From: Himantopus leucocephalus
Lineage: Eukaryota; Chordata; Aves; Charadriiformes; Recurvirostridae
Length of the DNA: 64,000 bases
Direction: 5' to 3'
NCBI GenBank assembly: GCA_003993805.1
Contig: RSEF01000001.1
Span: 147,893,239 to 147,957,238, forward strand
Position 1 is the first letter of the stretch. Each line of letters starts with the position of its first letter. A program made the position numbers and the translations under genes. Shown here piece by piece: positions 10,801 to 26,060 of this stretch. Under the pieces are notes generated by a model. The model was not told where the DNA came from, did no database searches, and was given only the letters and a program-made list of their open reading frames with translations.

Positions 10801-12404
10801 CAAGCACAAACGCCTTCCAAGATCCCGGTACCATTAGTTTTAAGTGAGAAATTTTACACTACAGTTATCAAATGAGCTTTTTTAATCTCGAGAGCTTCAG
10901 AATTTTGGGGTAGATTCCACCTATCTGTTTGTTACCGTTTGCTTCAGTGATCTGATGTCTAAGATCACCTACTAACTTTTCAAGTTGGGGCATAACTTCA
11001 AAGAAGTCCCCAATAAAGAAGCTCCCCTTGGAAGCCCCCCCTTCAACACACATCTGCAAAAAACAATTATCTTTCTTTATCGTGTGGCCTTATTTTCTCC
11101 AACTGTTGCTTTTATTAATGAGTATCTGTTAGCTCACAGACTCTAGCAAGGGCTGAAATTATCCAGAGTTTCTGATAGAAATCTTCATAAATGTGTAAAA
11201 TCTCTGTATGTGGAGCCATGTATAATTTCCCTGAAGACAAATAATTTGAAATATTAATATTCTATCCATGTTTCCTATTCAGTTATTAGTAACTTTTTAA
11301 GCATCTACCCTGGATTTCCTCTGCTGGATTAAAATAGTAGGATTATATTCTAAGCTTCTTTTAAGGCAATCCCTTGAAGAACACAGCTGTAACTGCAGTG
11401 AACGACTAAAGTTACGGAACTTGTACTATGAAGATTCACAGTATAATGCCGTGTTTACCACTTGGATATTTAATAATTTGGAATCATCTCATTTGACATC
11501 TTGGTAATTCTCATAGTACTTCCTTATTGACGGCACTTCTTCGTTCCTGAAAGCACTGTCTACAGGGGTGTTAGTGACTCATTCAATGCGGACCATCAGC
11601 ATTGCTAATGGACTAATAGTGCTGATACACTGACTTCCTTGATGTTACCATACTGAGAAAAACTTCTGTATTTTGAGTCCTGGTGTGTACCCTGGCTTCA
11701 TTTCACCTCTCTACTTGTACAAAAGCCAGTTCTCTGCCTTCCACATGCCAATACCTAAGTCAGTCCCTCTCCAAGCCATCCTGAACAAAAGTCATGTTAC
11801 ACTCCCAAAAGTTGATTGCAAGGGGAACGGGACTCCACAGCACCCCCTGGGAGGTAAGTCTAGCCACAACGATCCCTAGGAGTTACCTAGAGGAACACCA
11901 GAGTCACAACATTTTGTATTATTAGTTTTTAAAAGAGCACCACACCTGAAGTATCTGCAGGGCACGTCTACCTGGGAGCAAGAGACATGCTTGCAACACT
12001 GGCCGAGTTCAATAATGGTCTCTCTATGATATTTAATCTTCCATTGCCTCCAGAATAGAAACCTGCTTTCTCAATCCAGTTCTCACCCACTCCTGTCTCA
12101 GAAGACTACCACACTAAGCTCTACCTTCATCCTATCATTTTAAGTTGAAAAAATGAGAAAATGGAAGTTTTAAAGACTTTGTAGCTATACTATCAAGATC
12201 AATCATCATACCCTGCTATTGAAACTCTCCTGAGGGGCACTGTACAATAGGACAGACGTGATGGACAATAATTTCTGGATCCAAGATCAAGGACACTGAA
12301 AGGCTTGTTGTCTCTGCACAGATGAGTCCTATAAACCCACCCAGAAGTAGTCCTATCAGCACAAAAGAAGAAAATGAACTGCCCCAGACGCACTCCACTG
12401 TGCT

Positions 12405-12419
12405 AAAAAAAAAAAAAAA
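12405..12419. repeat. A15 homopolymer
   Basis: Fifteen consecutive A flanked by unique sequence. No SINE or LINE body is recognisable upstream. Confidence 0.85.
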
Positions 12420-14440
12420 GTCATACTGGGCCTGCTAGTACTAAATCACATAACTACAGGACTTCAGATACCCACAGACTCAGACACCCTTCAGATTCTA
12501 TAACCTGCATGCTTTCATGTCTTTTGCTTGGTAAGAAAGCAAAATGGTTTTAGTCCTCATATAAGCGTGTACTATTTTTGAATTCCTGGAAACTCTGTAT
12601 CAGTTAAAAGAAACCTGAGGGATACCACCCCACAAGTGATGGGCTCAGTGTTTCAAGTTTGCAATTAAGGCAAACGTTAAGGGTAGAATCAGTTTTTCTT
12701 ATTTAACCATAAGAACAAAATGCTTGAAAAATATTTTTGCCCTGTGACACCTGTCCATCCCAATAATCTTGCAACACACAGCCACGCTGTGGGCAAAGCT
12801 AGACTACCAATGCAATACCTTTCAGGCTTGTCCTGAACGTTCTCCCTGGATCATGCATCATCAGATAAACTCAAACGCTATTCAGAAAATAAAGACACCC
12901 ATCTTTCTCCCCATCCCTTCCAGCCCCTTTCAATCTGGTCTTAATTAGTACTTTCTCTTATTTTTTTTCTGTTTTTCTAGTAGGGACTATGACTAAAGCC
13001 AGGCTGCCTTTGGCCAGTTGTTCAGAAACTGTCTCCAGCTGTGTCACTTTCTTAGCAGGAGGACCTAGGCAGTAACTGCTACCCAAACTCCAGATGGAGC
13101 AGATAACTCCACATTTCTTTTTCCCCCTTCCACCTTCCACTGCAGACACTCAATTATTCACAATTTCACAAAGTAACACTCATTCTTACTCCAAACCAAC
13201 AACTATGCTAAAGGCTCCACTCAACCTTTAAAACCTTCAGTGGAACAGAAAAAAACCCACACGTACAACTCAAACTTCATACTGAACTCCCCTCAGCCAG
13301 TTTACAATACAGTAGAGGAGATACATTTCTAGAAAATCCTGTCAGCCTATTTCTGTCACAGATTACGTTAGCTACCATCTCCTCAGTACCTAAAACTGAG
13401 ATTTCTAAATGACAGCCTGTGTCTGGGATGAGAATAGGAGACGCTCAAATGAATTCCTCCTCCACCAGTCATTGCTACTGCTGCCAATCATGAGATAACA
13501 AGGGCCCATGGCCACACAGCTGATCAGAAAGGTAAGAGATTCTTTTCACCAGGCATCTCCTAGCTGCCATGAGAAAGACCCTGATACTGCTCCCCTGCCA
13601 GGTTAAGTGGGGAAATACAGTGGCAGCTGACCATCGCTTGGTATAGGGAAAAGGGGCAATTCCACATGACCAGGGAAGTCTCCTTATGGACTCCCATCAC
13701 TTCAGCATCAATTCCAGGCTCCTGTCTGTATCACGGGCAGGGCAGAGTGATGTGGAACAAAACCACTGGCTGTTCAAAATGTACACTGTGCCCATTACAC
13801 CACTGGCTGTACGAGGAATGGCTCTTAATCTGAAACTACAACAACATAACATTACTTCCTCATAAGCTTTGTACTAATGGTATATATATAGACCATTTTC
13901 CATCATGTATCTTCCACAATTGCTCCTTTGCTCTTCTTCCTGTGCTCTGCTTCATGAGGCCAAAGATGCGAGTACCCAAACAGTATAGTGCAGAAGTACC
14001 TACGGCACAGGATTTTGCTATCATTAGGTAGACAGCTCCTCAGCATTGAGTGGTGGGTCCCCAAAGAGCTGCTGTTGGCCACTACGGTCCCAAAACTAAA
14101 AAATCTTGTAATATAAGGTAACAACAGTACAGACAGCACATTGGGAGGAGGGACGAAACAAACTATGTGAGGCAAAGCTGGTTTGTCCCAGGCGCTAACA
14201 ACCTCCGTGTGCCTTGGAAAAGGGACAAGGTGAAGGTCTTGTCATTCCCCAAGGCACTCTGCCTGTCGGGGGACACTTTCTTTCTTGTCTCTGACTCCAC
14301 AGTAAGGTTTAAACTCTTGAACATGGGTATAGTTGTTTGCACCGTCCTGGTCAGCAGCAGCTGAGTTTTTCTTATTTGCAAAAAATGTTCTCGTGTTCAG
14401 ATTCTCTACAGTCACTGCTGTCCAGTAAACACGTTATCAT

Positions 14441-14515
14441 GTCTGTTGCTTGTTTTGTTCTGGTTTTTGTTTTGTTTGGGTTTGTGGTTTTTTGTTGTTT
14501 CTTTTTTCTTTTATT
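14441..14515. repeat. T/G-rich low-complexity patch
   Basis: About 75 bases made almost wholly of TTTG, TTTTG and T-runs. The complement is CAAA-rich. Simple sequence; the frame of about 100 codons that crosses it is a by-product. Confidence 0.7.
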
Positions 14516-17500
14516 ATCTGATATAGGTCACACCTTCCATTCCAGTGTCCTCCTCCCCCTCTATGTCATACTTCCATTATTATTAAAGATGTGCCCCCAT
14601 TACACAGAAAAGAAAAATCTCCATTATATTTCCATTTAGACTGCCAGGACTTTTCATTTAAAGCACACTGAGTCCATTAGAGATTCAAAGTCCTGAAGGA
14701 ATTACTTTCTCCTTCAGAATCTTGTATTGCAAAAGCCAGAAAGTACGCAAAGCAGCAAATAGTGGTTGGGACTTAAGAGGCTCTTTGGTTTTCTATTGTA
14801 TATGGTGCTTTAGCTTCACGCTGATGTCAGCTAGAAAGTAAAAGTCTCCAAAACCTGATCTGTGCAAGATGGTTTTTTTTCTGTTTTAATGGGGTTTTTG
14901 ACCTTAGGCTTTTTCAGCTTTACTCAGTATTTCAGGAAAAAAAACCAAACAAACAAATAAAGAAAAAAGTATATGAAGTATATTTGGCTCTTTCTCATTT
15001 AGTGAATGGATTATTGGTATTTCTTTCTGAATTTTTTTGAAAAATACATGTTGGGGTTTTTTTCTCTCAAACTAGTACCTGTTGGAAAACCTTGCCATAT
15101 CATAGCTAGGATCCCCCTACAGCAGGCAACAAACTCATTTTTCATACAATGCAATCTTCAGCATTTATGTCTGACAAAATGGTACCTATTTTCAGATGCT
15201 GAATTTTACCCTACATAAGATTTTTATGATTTTTTGCTTTCAAGCGTTGTTACCTCTATGCTCATTGAATGTTTTTGCTCTTAACAGTTTTCCAATGAAG
15301 TACGGACATGATTCACTCTTAAGTTTCAGTGAATAGTACAGGACTTTTTCCATTTCTGCCTTATGGAATAAAAGTCCCGTAATAGCTGCGTTAGAGATGC
15401 TGTCTAGCTCTTTGACTGCATTGTTACTAATAATGAGGGTTTATGGTAGGATAGAGTAGAATGCTGGAAACGCAATGCTGTAAAGCTTAATCATATTTTA
15501 GATAAAAGTAACAATACATCATATACTCTCCTACCACCTATTACAGAGCTGTTCATTTTATGCCATAAAAATTTGAGGTGTATGTATTCATTAAAATTTG
15601 ACTGTGCGCACTGCATTCGGAAAAGCAAAAGGGAATCTCATTTTTATACACAGCAAATTTTCAATTTTTTCAGTAGCCTGATATGAATAGAACCTGCCTG
15701 CTGTGAGACAACAAATTTTCTATAATCATACACTAGAAAAAGCAGCTCAGAAAATTTTCAAGCACTTCTTGGGAGATGATTTCTACAGGAGCTTCCTATT
15801 CCTATAAAGATGTCATCCACATTTCAGGCCTGTGGTCACTTGAAAATTCTTCATGGTGTGCTCTTGCTATAAGGTGACATTTTAGACTGCTAGAGAGTGA
15901 AGTTGCATCAGAAGGATGTAGTGAACGAGGACCAAATTACCACAAAGGAAACAAAATTGCTTTTCTAATGTCGAATTAAAGCCTAAATTCCTAGTGCTTG
16001 ATTTTGGCAGCAGCTCTTACTAGGTCTCAAGATGAGCTCCACCACCAAAACAGTAGAACAAAAAATCTGACTGAATCTAAATTAAGAAGCAAGTACTGCA
16101 GAGAAGAGAGAAAACATCCTCATACATTTACTAGTTCTTCAGATTTGAACTATGAAGAAGTCTCCCCTTCTCCCTTTCAATTTCTTGGGAAATAAAAAGA
16201 AATGGTGGAAAAATTAAATAATGGCAGCCTATCTTAAACGTATTTTGTAAATTAAATGAAATTAATACTATCCTCTTAAATTTTGGAGGGAAAAAACCCC
16301 ACAACTATTTAAATTATTTTCCCTACTCAGAAATAAGGAAATAAGAAGAAGCATCACTGCCCAGTGACTCCAGGAGCAGCTCCAAGAGCAGTCCGAGGGT
16401 CTTTTCCTTAAAAGACACATTTGATGAGTTGAAATGAGACGCAGCCACTGACTACTATCTTACCTTTTTTCCATAAACCCTTAAAATCATTATTTATAGA
16501 AACGATATAAATCTTTTCACAAGAGAACAATAAGGTATAAATCAACCAATACAGGAGTTAGTCTCTAACATGTCCACACCTCAGAAATCTCAGTACTAAA
16601 CTAAAACCAGTCTGCTAGATTTAAGTCTATTTCAAACACTACATACAGGCACGTAATTGTAGTTTAAGGTATTTTGTTATGCTTTCTAGATGAAAAAAGT
16701 CTCAATATTCCACTGGGTTTTAAACCAAAATTGTGAAAACAGGGAATATATGAACAAATATTCATTCCCCTATTAAAAGACGAACTACTACCTTGTACTT
16801 TTCTAGACTTCACTCCCAGAGGAAAAGTTACACAAAACTTCAGAAAAGGACCACATAAAACCTGTGCTGGGCAATCTGTTTACATTCCTAAAATATTTGC
16901 AGAGACGCCTGTGTCTCTACTGCTATCATGCTAGAAGGTTGGGGTTTGTTTTCTTTTTTTCTTTGCTTTTGAGCTCCTTTGTATTTTTCCATTAAGGAAA
17001 TTATGGTTTATATGGTAACCTACTGAGAAATAATGTAAGTAAACGGCATTTTGCATAACAGTCAGAAGTTTTCACCAGCAGTAAGAAGCCTTCATCCAGA
17101 TATGAGGTTATTTAAAGTACTCTGAACAGAATCCCACTTATGAAACCAAACAAATTTGAAGCAGTTGAATTCTTAGGAAACCACTAACACTTTGCACGTT
17201 CTGTCACAGTATTACGTTGCAAACAAAGGCACATGTAAAATCTTAAGAAATGAAAAAGAACAATTTATTTGTTTAAACTTTCTTCCTTAGCCTTAATGAC
17301 TCCACAAAGTGCGAACTAACAAAACTGAGCCAAAATGTCATGTTTCAGATGTAATTTAAGGAGTTACATATTTAACAGCCAAGTGCAATATTTAACTATG
17401 TCTACCAATAGAACGTAAGGTGCCTTAAAAAGTAAGTCATGTAACTTATTGAACATATGCATGGAATTTATGCAGCTACAATTCAAAACTGGAGAGACAT

Positions 17501-19428
17501 GGTCTCAGACCACTAGGCCCTTCAACACATCCCAAGCCATACACAGAAGAGCTTAGAGTCAGGTGAGTGAAACATCCATCCACGACAGACCTGATTTCCA
17601 TGCCATTTGATCTAGACGCAAGCCCAGGAAAGATCTACAAAATCTTTTTTCCCTGCATGCTCTACTGGTTAACAACAGAAGCTGTAGTACCCTAAAACTC
17701 CAACAAAATCGCAGATTTCCACACAAGGAGCTAAAAAAAGGAAAAGTTGCAAAGGAAAGACAGAAGCCAAAGGAAGAAAAACAAAAAACAGGGCAAGCTT
17801 CAAGGTATTACAAGAACCTCATCTGCCCAAGAATGCCACCACAATGAGCACCAGCAACACTAAACTTCTCCATCATCTTAGAATCACTTTTTCTCAGTAC
17901 TTGTGGTTTACAATACCCTGCAGCCAGGAAAAATAATCACTGAATTTTTATTTTTTTTACTTTCAAATTTGTGTGTGAAAAACCTCAGCAGAACACAGAA
18001 TAAATAGTCTTCTCCCAAGTTCCTGCTGGCACCCTTTCTAGCATTACCTGACCTCACTTTTTCTCGGCAGGCAAACTACACAGTGTGATGTCAAACTGGT
18101 TCTTGTTCCCATTGCACAGGATGTAATTTCACAACAGTGTTGCTACAGAACCAGGACGTCAAGCATCACATCAGGTCACCACTTCCTCAGATTGTCAACT
18201 CTGAATTAAAATCTGCTTTTAGGTTCTTTATCAACCCAAATATTCAGATATTTTTTGGCTTATCAGGAACTTGTACTTTTCAGCTCTTGGGGAGAATATT
18301 GTTCTGGACAAGAATCAGAAAAGGCAGCTTTTAAAGTTACTGTGGGTTCACAACAGAGGGGCTGCGTAACTTAGAAAAGATAAAATTCAAATACGTTATT
18401 ACTTCCCATTAAATTTTTTAAAGCATTATGCCATAAAATAGTCTGCAGCTTCAACAGAAACGCTAGTGATATTTTAATAATTATCTACGAATACAGCTAC
18501 TTTTCTGGAGTATAGCATTTTATGATTGCAAAGTCACATTAAAAAGCTGAACTATTCTGCCTCTTTATGGTAATAGCCTGCAATTTACATAAAATGTTAC
18601 ATTTTCTTAAATAAATAATGTGAAAGTTGAAGGTATTAGTATTGACAATTCATTATTTGCCCTCCCAAATGGGTTAAAATACATTTTTGTACCCTCTAGA
18701 TCCCAGAGGCTCAGAAAATCTAGACTTCTGCCAAAGCTTTTGTTCCCAGGCTACCAGGAGTAGCCAAGCAGTGTTTTATCCATGCCCTGATGAGCCAACA
18801 ATCAAAGATTTAAGTAATTCCAGTACATGGCAATATATGCTTTACTTTTTTCCTTCCCTTCTTTGTCCTGCCAGCCCTTGGATACACGAGACACAACTGT
18901 CTGGCAGCCAAAAGAAAGTAAGAAAATGAACAGTATTTCATTGTTATTCTATTGAAGAAGCAGCAGATTTCATCTCTCATCATCATTTGTATCCCTCGTG
19001 CTCTTTTTACATGCTGCATTCCTCACTGCAGTCTCCAGGTTACTATTTCTCTCCTATACCTATCCATCCCACCATGTTGTTTTGATTTTGTGATTACCCA
19101 GCTGTGTATGGCAGCAGAGCATCCAAAGCAGCTATGCATGCAACTGCAGAAAAAAAGCAGTTAAAGCAATGGTGAAGGCTTTACTGAAGAGATGCAAGAA
19201 GGTGTATTTTCAAGTGAATTCACATGGCTGCGCCATTTCCTTTTGTTTGCCTTTAAGATTAGCAGCAATGCTCAGAGTTTAACTTGAATGTCATTTCTAA
19301 TACCAGTCGTCCAGAACAAGTGGGCCCACTGCCCATTTTCATCTTACACAATCAACAGCAAAAGCTCTTGCTGAACACTAAGGCAGCAGTGTTCGTGCTC
19401 CATCAGCAGGCCACCAACTTGCACGTGT

Positions 19429-19502
19429 CACAGGATCACAGGACAACTCCGTTTGGAAGGGACGTTCAGGAGGTCATCTACTCCAACCTCCCACTCAAAG
19501 CA
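19429..19502 (-). mobile_element. CR1 LINE 3'-end fragment
   Basis: The plus strand reads CACAGGATCACAGGACAACT, then TTTGGAAGGGACGTTCAGGA, then a GTCATCTACTCCAACCTCC stretch. This is the reverse complement of the CR1 3'-terminal region (…AGGTTGGA…GGTCCCTTCCAACC…TGTGATTCTGTG). About 74 bp survive; the rest is absent, as usual for 5'-truncated CR1. Confidence 0.85.
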
Positions 19503-22500
19503 TTTCAGCACGTTTCACATAAAACAATGTGAAAAATAGGTATCACACTGCAAACTGAATTGCCTGGAGTTAATCTTATATACTTAAACTCTATGACTCT
19601 AGTCTATTAATCATTAAACAAAAGACAGAAAGACTCAAAATCCCTTACTCTATTCTTTGCTGTTCTTTGGCCTGTACCCTTGTTCTTTTCATATCAGTAT
19701 CTCCTAATCCAGTGATTTTTAAAGATAAAATCTGTGAAACAAAAACCTGTAACGTAAAATGTATTTTTTCCTTTATCACCTGAAAAGCACTCTGAAGGTA
19801 GACAGCACTTTTACAACCAAAAGAGAAAATGTAAGTATAGGATCTTGTTGCATAAAAAACTCTTGGAATACTACGGCTCCAGCCATTTAAAACTCTAATA
19901 CCTTATGATATTAAGCCGTCTAGTTATGTATCTGGGTAAATGGACTAATACATTTATTGTAATAACAGGTTCTTAAAAATGAAACAACACAAAAAAACCT
20001 ATAACCTAAATCTTTCCTCTTCAATCAATCCTTGGTTATATACCATGGTAGGAGTACGGCTATATGTGCTTGCATACATCCTGGCAAGCTGCAACTGCAT
20101 CGCCACTGTGACAGCTACCAGAAAGTATTAAAAAGCTCTCTCAGCTATCTGCAAGTGATAGCTAAAGAAAAGGATAAAGGCAGAAGTACAACAGTTTCAG
20201 CTAACCTACTTACAGGCACTGACAAGCAGCTTCCTAAAGATCTTGCAGCAGAGAATGAAAGTTTCCCTGCAGTCAGAAAATTAGGAGGACTCTGGGACTT
20301 ACACAGGTTTAATACTGTTCTCTGACACTGGGTTGTAGCGCTTCTGGATGTTTTCCTATAGTAATAAAGATAAATCTGGTTGCAGCTTGTAACTGCATGT
20401 TCCAACCAAGGGGTGCACCTACACACATATTTAGATGCAATTCAACTCTTTGAAATGATGTATTCTCTACATTCACAGTTCTTACAACTTGTTAATAATT
20501 GCATTGCTAACGGGAATGAAATTAGGCACTGCATCAATACAGGAAAATGTGAAAAAGAGCATATAGAAACACCGAAGTTTAACAGCCATTGCAATTCTGA
20601 GATAAACTTCAGTGTTTTCAGTGCAGAAACCACTATTGCAAAGCTTGGAGTCACCCAACCAGCTCTACCCTTCACTGTATTTCCTTTTTGCTGTTAAAAG
20701 AGCGCCACACATGTAAGTTTAATCCATTTAACAGGTGATACATACGTTGTTCCAGCTACTACTCTATTGACTCCCAATAACTTCACAATGTAGTCTGTAA
20801 ACTGGGTCACCTCACACCAACAGGGTATGTCAGGGACACTGTTCAATTGAACCGGTCCCAACTTCACCGTCACCTGTATCACATCTGGCATTCATGAGAT
20901 GTTCTCAGCACAAAAGTTACTCTGGAGCTAGTGAGGTATAGGCTTAAAGATTATTCAGTGAGAATATGTGATTTGCAAAATAGAACAATGTGTCATCTTC
21001 CTGAGGTGCAAAGAAGAAAAAGAAGGAAAAAAAAAACCACCCCAAAAAGACATAGTGGGAAACGTACAAATTAAGAAATACAATGAATACAAAACCCGGG
21101 AAGCTTTGGGAAGAGGGAGTAAACAAAATTGGTCTTCTCCTGCCACCCTGTGCCACAGAGCAAAGGGTGAAGCCCTGAACGAAGAAGGGCCAGAAGAAGG
21201 GATGGCCCGTGCCAGGCTAGAGGAAGCGTAGGGTGCCCATGGGAGGCTGCAGGAGCCTGTTTCAGTCAGGGAAGAAGGAAAAATGACCTTAAGAACAGAC
21301 ACTAACGGTCAGACCCAGGTCAGCTTGAGCTCAGCCCCCTCATCATGTCCCTTAGAGCGGGCAGCAGCAAAACTTGGGGAAGAAGTAACTATCATTGCAA
21401 GCCAGCTTTTCCCCCAGCTGTGGTTATTACATTACTTAATCTCTTCTTTCACAGAAGCCATTAGATCACAGATCATCCTTGCCAGCCTTTCGTTTTTTTG
21501 TTGCACAAATATATCTTACTTGAGACAGCAGCTGTGGACAGAAGCAACCAAGAAAACCCTTGACAAGTTCTATTTGAGAGTCACACAAGCGTTACCTTTT
21601 ATCTTTTTGCACTCCTGCCTCCACCGCTGCAAATCTGTTTCTAATTCTTTCCTTGACAGAATAAAGTAAACCTCTTCTGCTAGCCTGAAGTCTTGGCTGG
21701 CAGCAAGACTGATGCCAAGCGCCCTGGCAGATCCTGAGCTCCACGCTGCTTTGTCCAGGTGGATGCACCACTAGACCCTTGCAGTAGCCAGCCCCCAGGT
21801 TTTCAGCCACCTAGCCAGTTGCAGGGCTCCCATATCCCATGGGGCAGTCCAGGAGGATGCCGGACCCTGCTTCGGGTGGGTACCAACTGCTGCCCTTTCA
21901 CCAAGAACAGCCCTTGCCAGCAAGCGTTAGCCCAAGCATCAGGTCAGCAGGCTGATTTTTATCACCCACAACTTTATTATACTTCACAGAGCTATTTTTA
22001 TTTCTTCAATGTATTAATTCTCCCACCCATTTTCTGAAGCATACAGCCAGAACTTGACAGCTTACTTACTGTAAAGACATTCAGAAACGTTACATGTGTT
22101 CATAAGGGCCTAGTTATTTATAAAACAGGCAAAGAAGTGCCTGGTAACAGGAGTTATTCACTGTGGAATTTTTTACATTCCTGTTGAAGCCCACCTGAAC
22201 CTTTAGATGCTTCAATATCCTTAAAAATCTGCTTGCAATGATTTAGAAAGATAAATCTAAGTTTACAATGACCTAGGTCCAGGTTTTATAAACCTGTTGC
22301 TATGTCTAAGTAACTCGAGACTGAGTTAGGCATTTTTAAAACAAATTAGTATGTTAGCAAATACATTATTGCTGAACTATTTAGTTAATTTTATTTTAAA
22401 GGTCATACCTTAAGACATTTAAATCTTCAATTTCTCACAAACCCCACCAAAAGAATAAATTTAGATATGCCTGGCTTTTTAAAATTAAAATTGTTATTGC

Positions 22501-23500
22501 AATTTATAATTTCAATCAGATGATTATGTTCTGTTGTCAAATGACAGTATACTGTTTTAAAAATTCACTTCGGAGGACAGTATTTACATGTAAGAATTAC
22601 AACTTCACAAGACTATTATTAAAGGTACAGGGAAAATCTAATTCCATCTAAGGTGGTGGAAATTTTACTACCAACTTCAATGGGATCAGTTTTTATCCCT
22701 GGCCTATGATCGACAACAAACCCTATTACTTGTGTAAAACCTTAACTGGTCTTCTCATTCTCCCCAGCAGGACCGTTTCTGAAGCTCACGACAGGTATGT
22801 GCTGAGACAGCAGGCACTGGAGAGCAGCACATGCCCAGAAATGTTGCTGTCTACATTAGCATCTCACCCAATGTAAAATTAGCTCCACAGAACTGACAGC
22901 ACAAAGAAACAATACAGGGTGGTTTGGATGGTAAATATTTACAGACTGTCAAGTTGAATTGCAACAGCATTAACTCTGCTGCTGGGTTAAATACACTTGA
23001 TTCAGAGTCCCGAAGCCATGAAGTTGATTTACTTTATGTATAAAAAGGATGTTCATTCCTAAACAGGTAAACAGACATATATCTGCGAGGATATACCCTT
23101 TTTTTTTTCCTCCCCAAAAGTAAATATTTGAGAGAGAGAGTTCAGAGAATAAACTTGTTTTCTTAAAAGTCACCACCAGGCAATTTTTCCCTTTCATCAG
23201 CTCTGTCAAGGCAGGCAGACACTTCGACATATGTGAAATTTAAGTAGGCAGTGAGCAATGTTTTTCAAACTGGTCTTTGTGATCTACTGTGGCATTAATA
23301 GGAACATTTTGATGTCTACAAGTTTACAGGACACTGTATGAGATTATACTCCACCAAAATATGTAAACATGATTTATTTACCTCTTTTTCTGTCAAATAC
23401 TGAGTTTCCACAATCATTGTAAATTCTTTAAGCATCTTATGACCAGCTGATGAATAAGCGTATGTAGCTGCATGTAAAAAGGAGAAAAGGGAGACATGCA

Positions 23501-23519
23501 AATATATATATACACACAC
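23501..23519. repeat. (AT)n(AC)n microsatellite
   Basis: About five AT units followed by four AC units. A short compound dinucleotide repeat. Confidence 0.75.
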
Positions 23520-26040
23520 GCAATGCATGAACGAAGTACTGCAAATACACATCTTGCAAGGTCCTTTGTTTTCCCATCACACTTCAACTCACCTATATGT
23601 TTGCAGCTTTCCCCTATTGGCATTCTTCTTCCTGATTTCATTATTTTAGAGCTAGGACCTCTGATTTTATTACAAGTTTCATAATTTTGTCTTTTAATTA
23701 AACTTCCTGGAATCTTGCTTTTTTATTATAACTTCTATTCTGTTATAAAAAGAAGTTTCCAGGACTCAAAGCAGAGAAGGAAATTTTTTAGCTATGAAAT
23801 GCCATGGCAGAAGAGGACTTGCATAATAACTTTTAAACCAGTGCTAGAGAGATCTGACAAACTTTCAATTAACCTTCCATATTTATTATTAACCACGTTA
23901 AAAAAACCCTACTTCTACTGCCCCAAATCACAAACTTTAAAAAAAAAAATAACAATCCTTCCAAGTTTTGTTTACCAAGAGACAGAAAATGAAACGTGCT
24001 GCTCTTTCTCCTAAAAGCTGCAAGGGGTCTAGCAACAATTTTAGCAAAAAGCATACAATTTCAAGGATATACTAGAAAGGCATCAGAAAGTCCAAATACT
24101 GCATTGCTTACCCTGCAATGGTAATATATATAGACAGAATCAAATTGGAAGGGAAATAAGACATATTAGTAAGTCTGCACAGCCTCTTCTTTTTAGCGTA
24201 TGTTGCTCAAGGCTCCACTTCTTCCAACACGCACATTAAGCCCGTGCATAATTGAGTACCTCACCGCCAAAGAGTCCTTGCTGGCATTATACATCAGTCC
24301 TCTCTACTGCCTGGTGGCAAAATACAAGCCATCTTGAAAAGCAAGCAAGCTCTACATACTAACCATATCCCTGCCCTTCTTACATTGTGACTTTTTCTGT
24401 ATCTTACCCTTTAAAGTGTAACTTTTTAAAGAAACTATTTGTGACTACTTCTTTGGTAAATCTCTATGGACTCTCCTTCATTTCCCTGTAGCAGACTTCT
24501 TTGCAGCTGCTCCCTTCGGTTCCTGTTCAAAGCAACACCTTGATTTCTTTTCAGATGCCAAGGAGACTTTTAAGTTTCTTCTTTATGGATGAACTACACA
24601 TGACAGAGCAAAGCAGATCAGCTCTTGCACTATGGAACAGTGGAAACTTGATATGATCCTCCCCCAGATACATTCTAAAATCTAGATCTTAAGATTTGTC
24701 GTCTAGATTAATTTCTCTCTCGGATCCAGACATAATTCTTTTATATCTTTTGCCAACCAATCTCACTGGTAAGGCCAAAGGATTTTTAAAAGATATCATT
24801 CATAATAAGAGTACAATTAAATAGCTAAAATGTAAGTGACAAGAGACTCCTTCACTAAGGACTTCATTAAGCAAGAACAACATTGTAGGCTTTCTTTAGC
24901 AACAACTTGTGTTACTCCTGCATCCCAGGGCCACACCAAGAGGCAATGGTGACTCAAAGAGCCCTGGTGACAAAAAGCCACTGCCCTTCTGAAACAGGTA
25001 ACCTCTGCAAACACAACTTTAAGAAGTAACTCAGTCCTCAGAACACACTTTTCACTGATGGCTTTGAATGGCTGCAGAGCTGCACAGTTTCTCGGCTGTG
25101 ACTTCTCTGTACCGTGACCACCACCTCCCAGGAGACATGGCGCAGCTGGTGGCAGCCTTCCTTCAGCTCCATCCTTTTGGTGCAGCCATGACAAAGTCCA
25201 ACTCCCAACAGCCTGCCTCCGGGGAAAGCAAACCACGATGGTCCTCTGAACCTGTCCCCTCTTCCTTCAAAAGCCTCCTCCCCTGCCATGAGCCCTGTGG
25301 GGTGACAAGAGCCATGGGAGGCATGGGCTGAGGCCCAGCTGGGAGCGGGGCATGAGTCGGAAGCTTCAGCCTTGCTCTGAAAGTGCAAGAGCTTCACTTA
25401 AGTGACCTGAACTTTCCTCCACACAAAAGCCAGACATGAGTTTGCATTTGGCAGCGTTGGGTTTAAATTAAACCAGAAAGCCTCCCACCCAGTTCAGGTC
25501 TCTGGGTCACCGTCCTCTGTTAGGGACTTGTGGGTTCAGCATTTGTCCTTAAGCATGGGGCAGCCACTGAACTGAAATGTTTGTTGTCCTTGACACCCAG
25601 CCCGGAGCCCCATTAGTGAGGTCTGAGCTGTCTTTACCACAGCAAGAGCTGTTTCCCTTGCTGACAGCCCTCGGGCCTGCTTCCCCAGAGCAGCCGTAAG
25701 ATGCCGTAGTTAGACCTAGCAGGGCCTGTTACAGCCCCCGCATAGGGACTGCCCTAAATCAATCACAAAAATGTCACCAGCAAAGAGATCAAACCTCCAT
25801 ATTGCCTGTTGCCACACATTCCCTTTTATCTGTTAAAAAGAGGATGCTGCTCACTTCCCTTCAGTCTCGTCTCCCAGCTCCTCAGGAGTTTATAAAACCC
25901 TGTTGTGACTTCCTTTTGTTGTTGCTGCTGTTGCATTTTCCTCCACCTTTCCCCCGCCAAAAACCTCCGGGAAGGCAGCCATCACACCCTTCCAGGGTTC
26001 GCTTTTTATAACTGCTCTACTTCCTTTTATATTTTCTTCT

Positions 26041-26060
26041 GTGTGTGTGTGTCTCTCTGT
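26041..26060. repeat. (GT)n(CT)n microsatellite
   Basis: Six GT units followed by CT units, at the edge of the GC-rich block that starts about 150 bp further on. Confidence 0.75.

Larger units (their letters stand above)
7823..19428. other. Intronic DNA, mostly featureless
   Basis: No exon or mobile element could be supported. The longest frames (100 codons or fewer) lack recognisable domains. Only simple sequences stand out: T-run at 10250-10263, A15 at 12405-12419, TG/T-rich patch at 14441-14515, A-rich patch near 14936-14968 and a short TA run near 13878. GC rises modestly around 8380-8930 without a recognisable gene. Confidence 0.5.

Noticed and set aside
17570..17590. ATGGATGTT on the minus strand, considered as FRMPD4 exon 1
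   Set aside because: The reading continues to a stop within a few codons and does not match the known N-terminal peptide. A similar hit near 48355 also fails.
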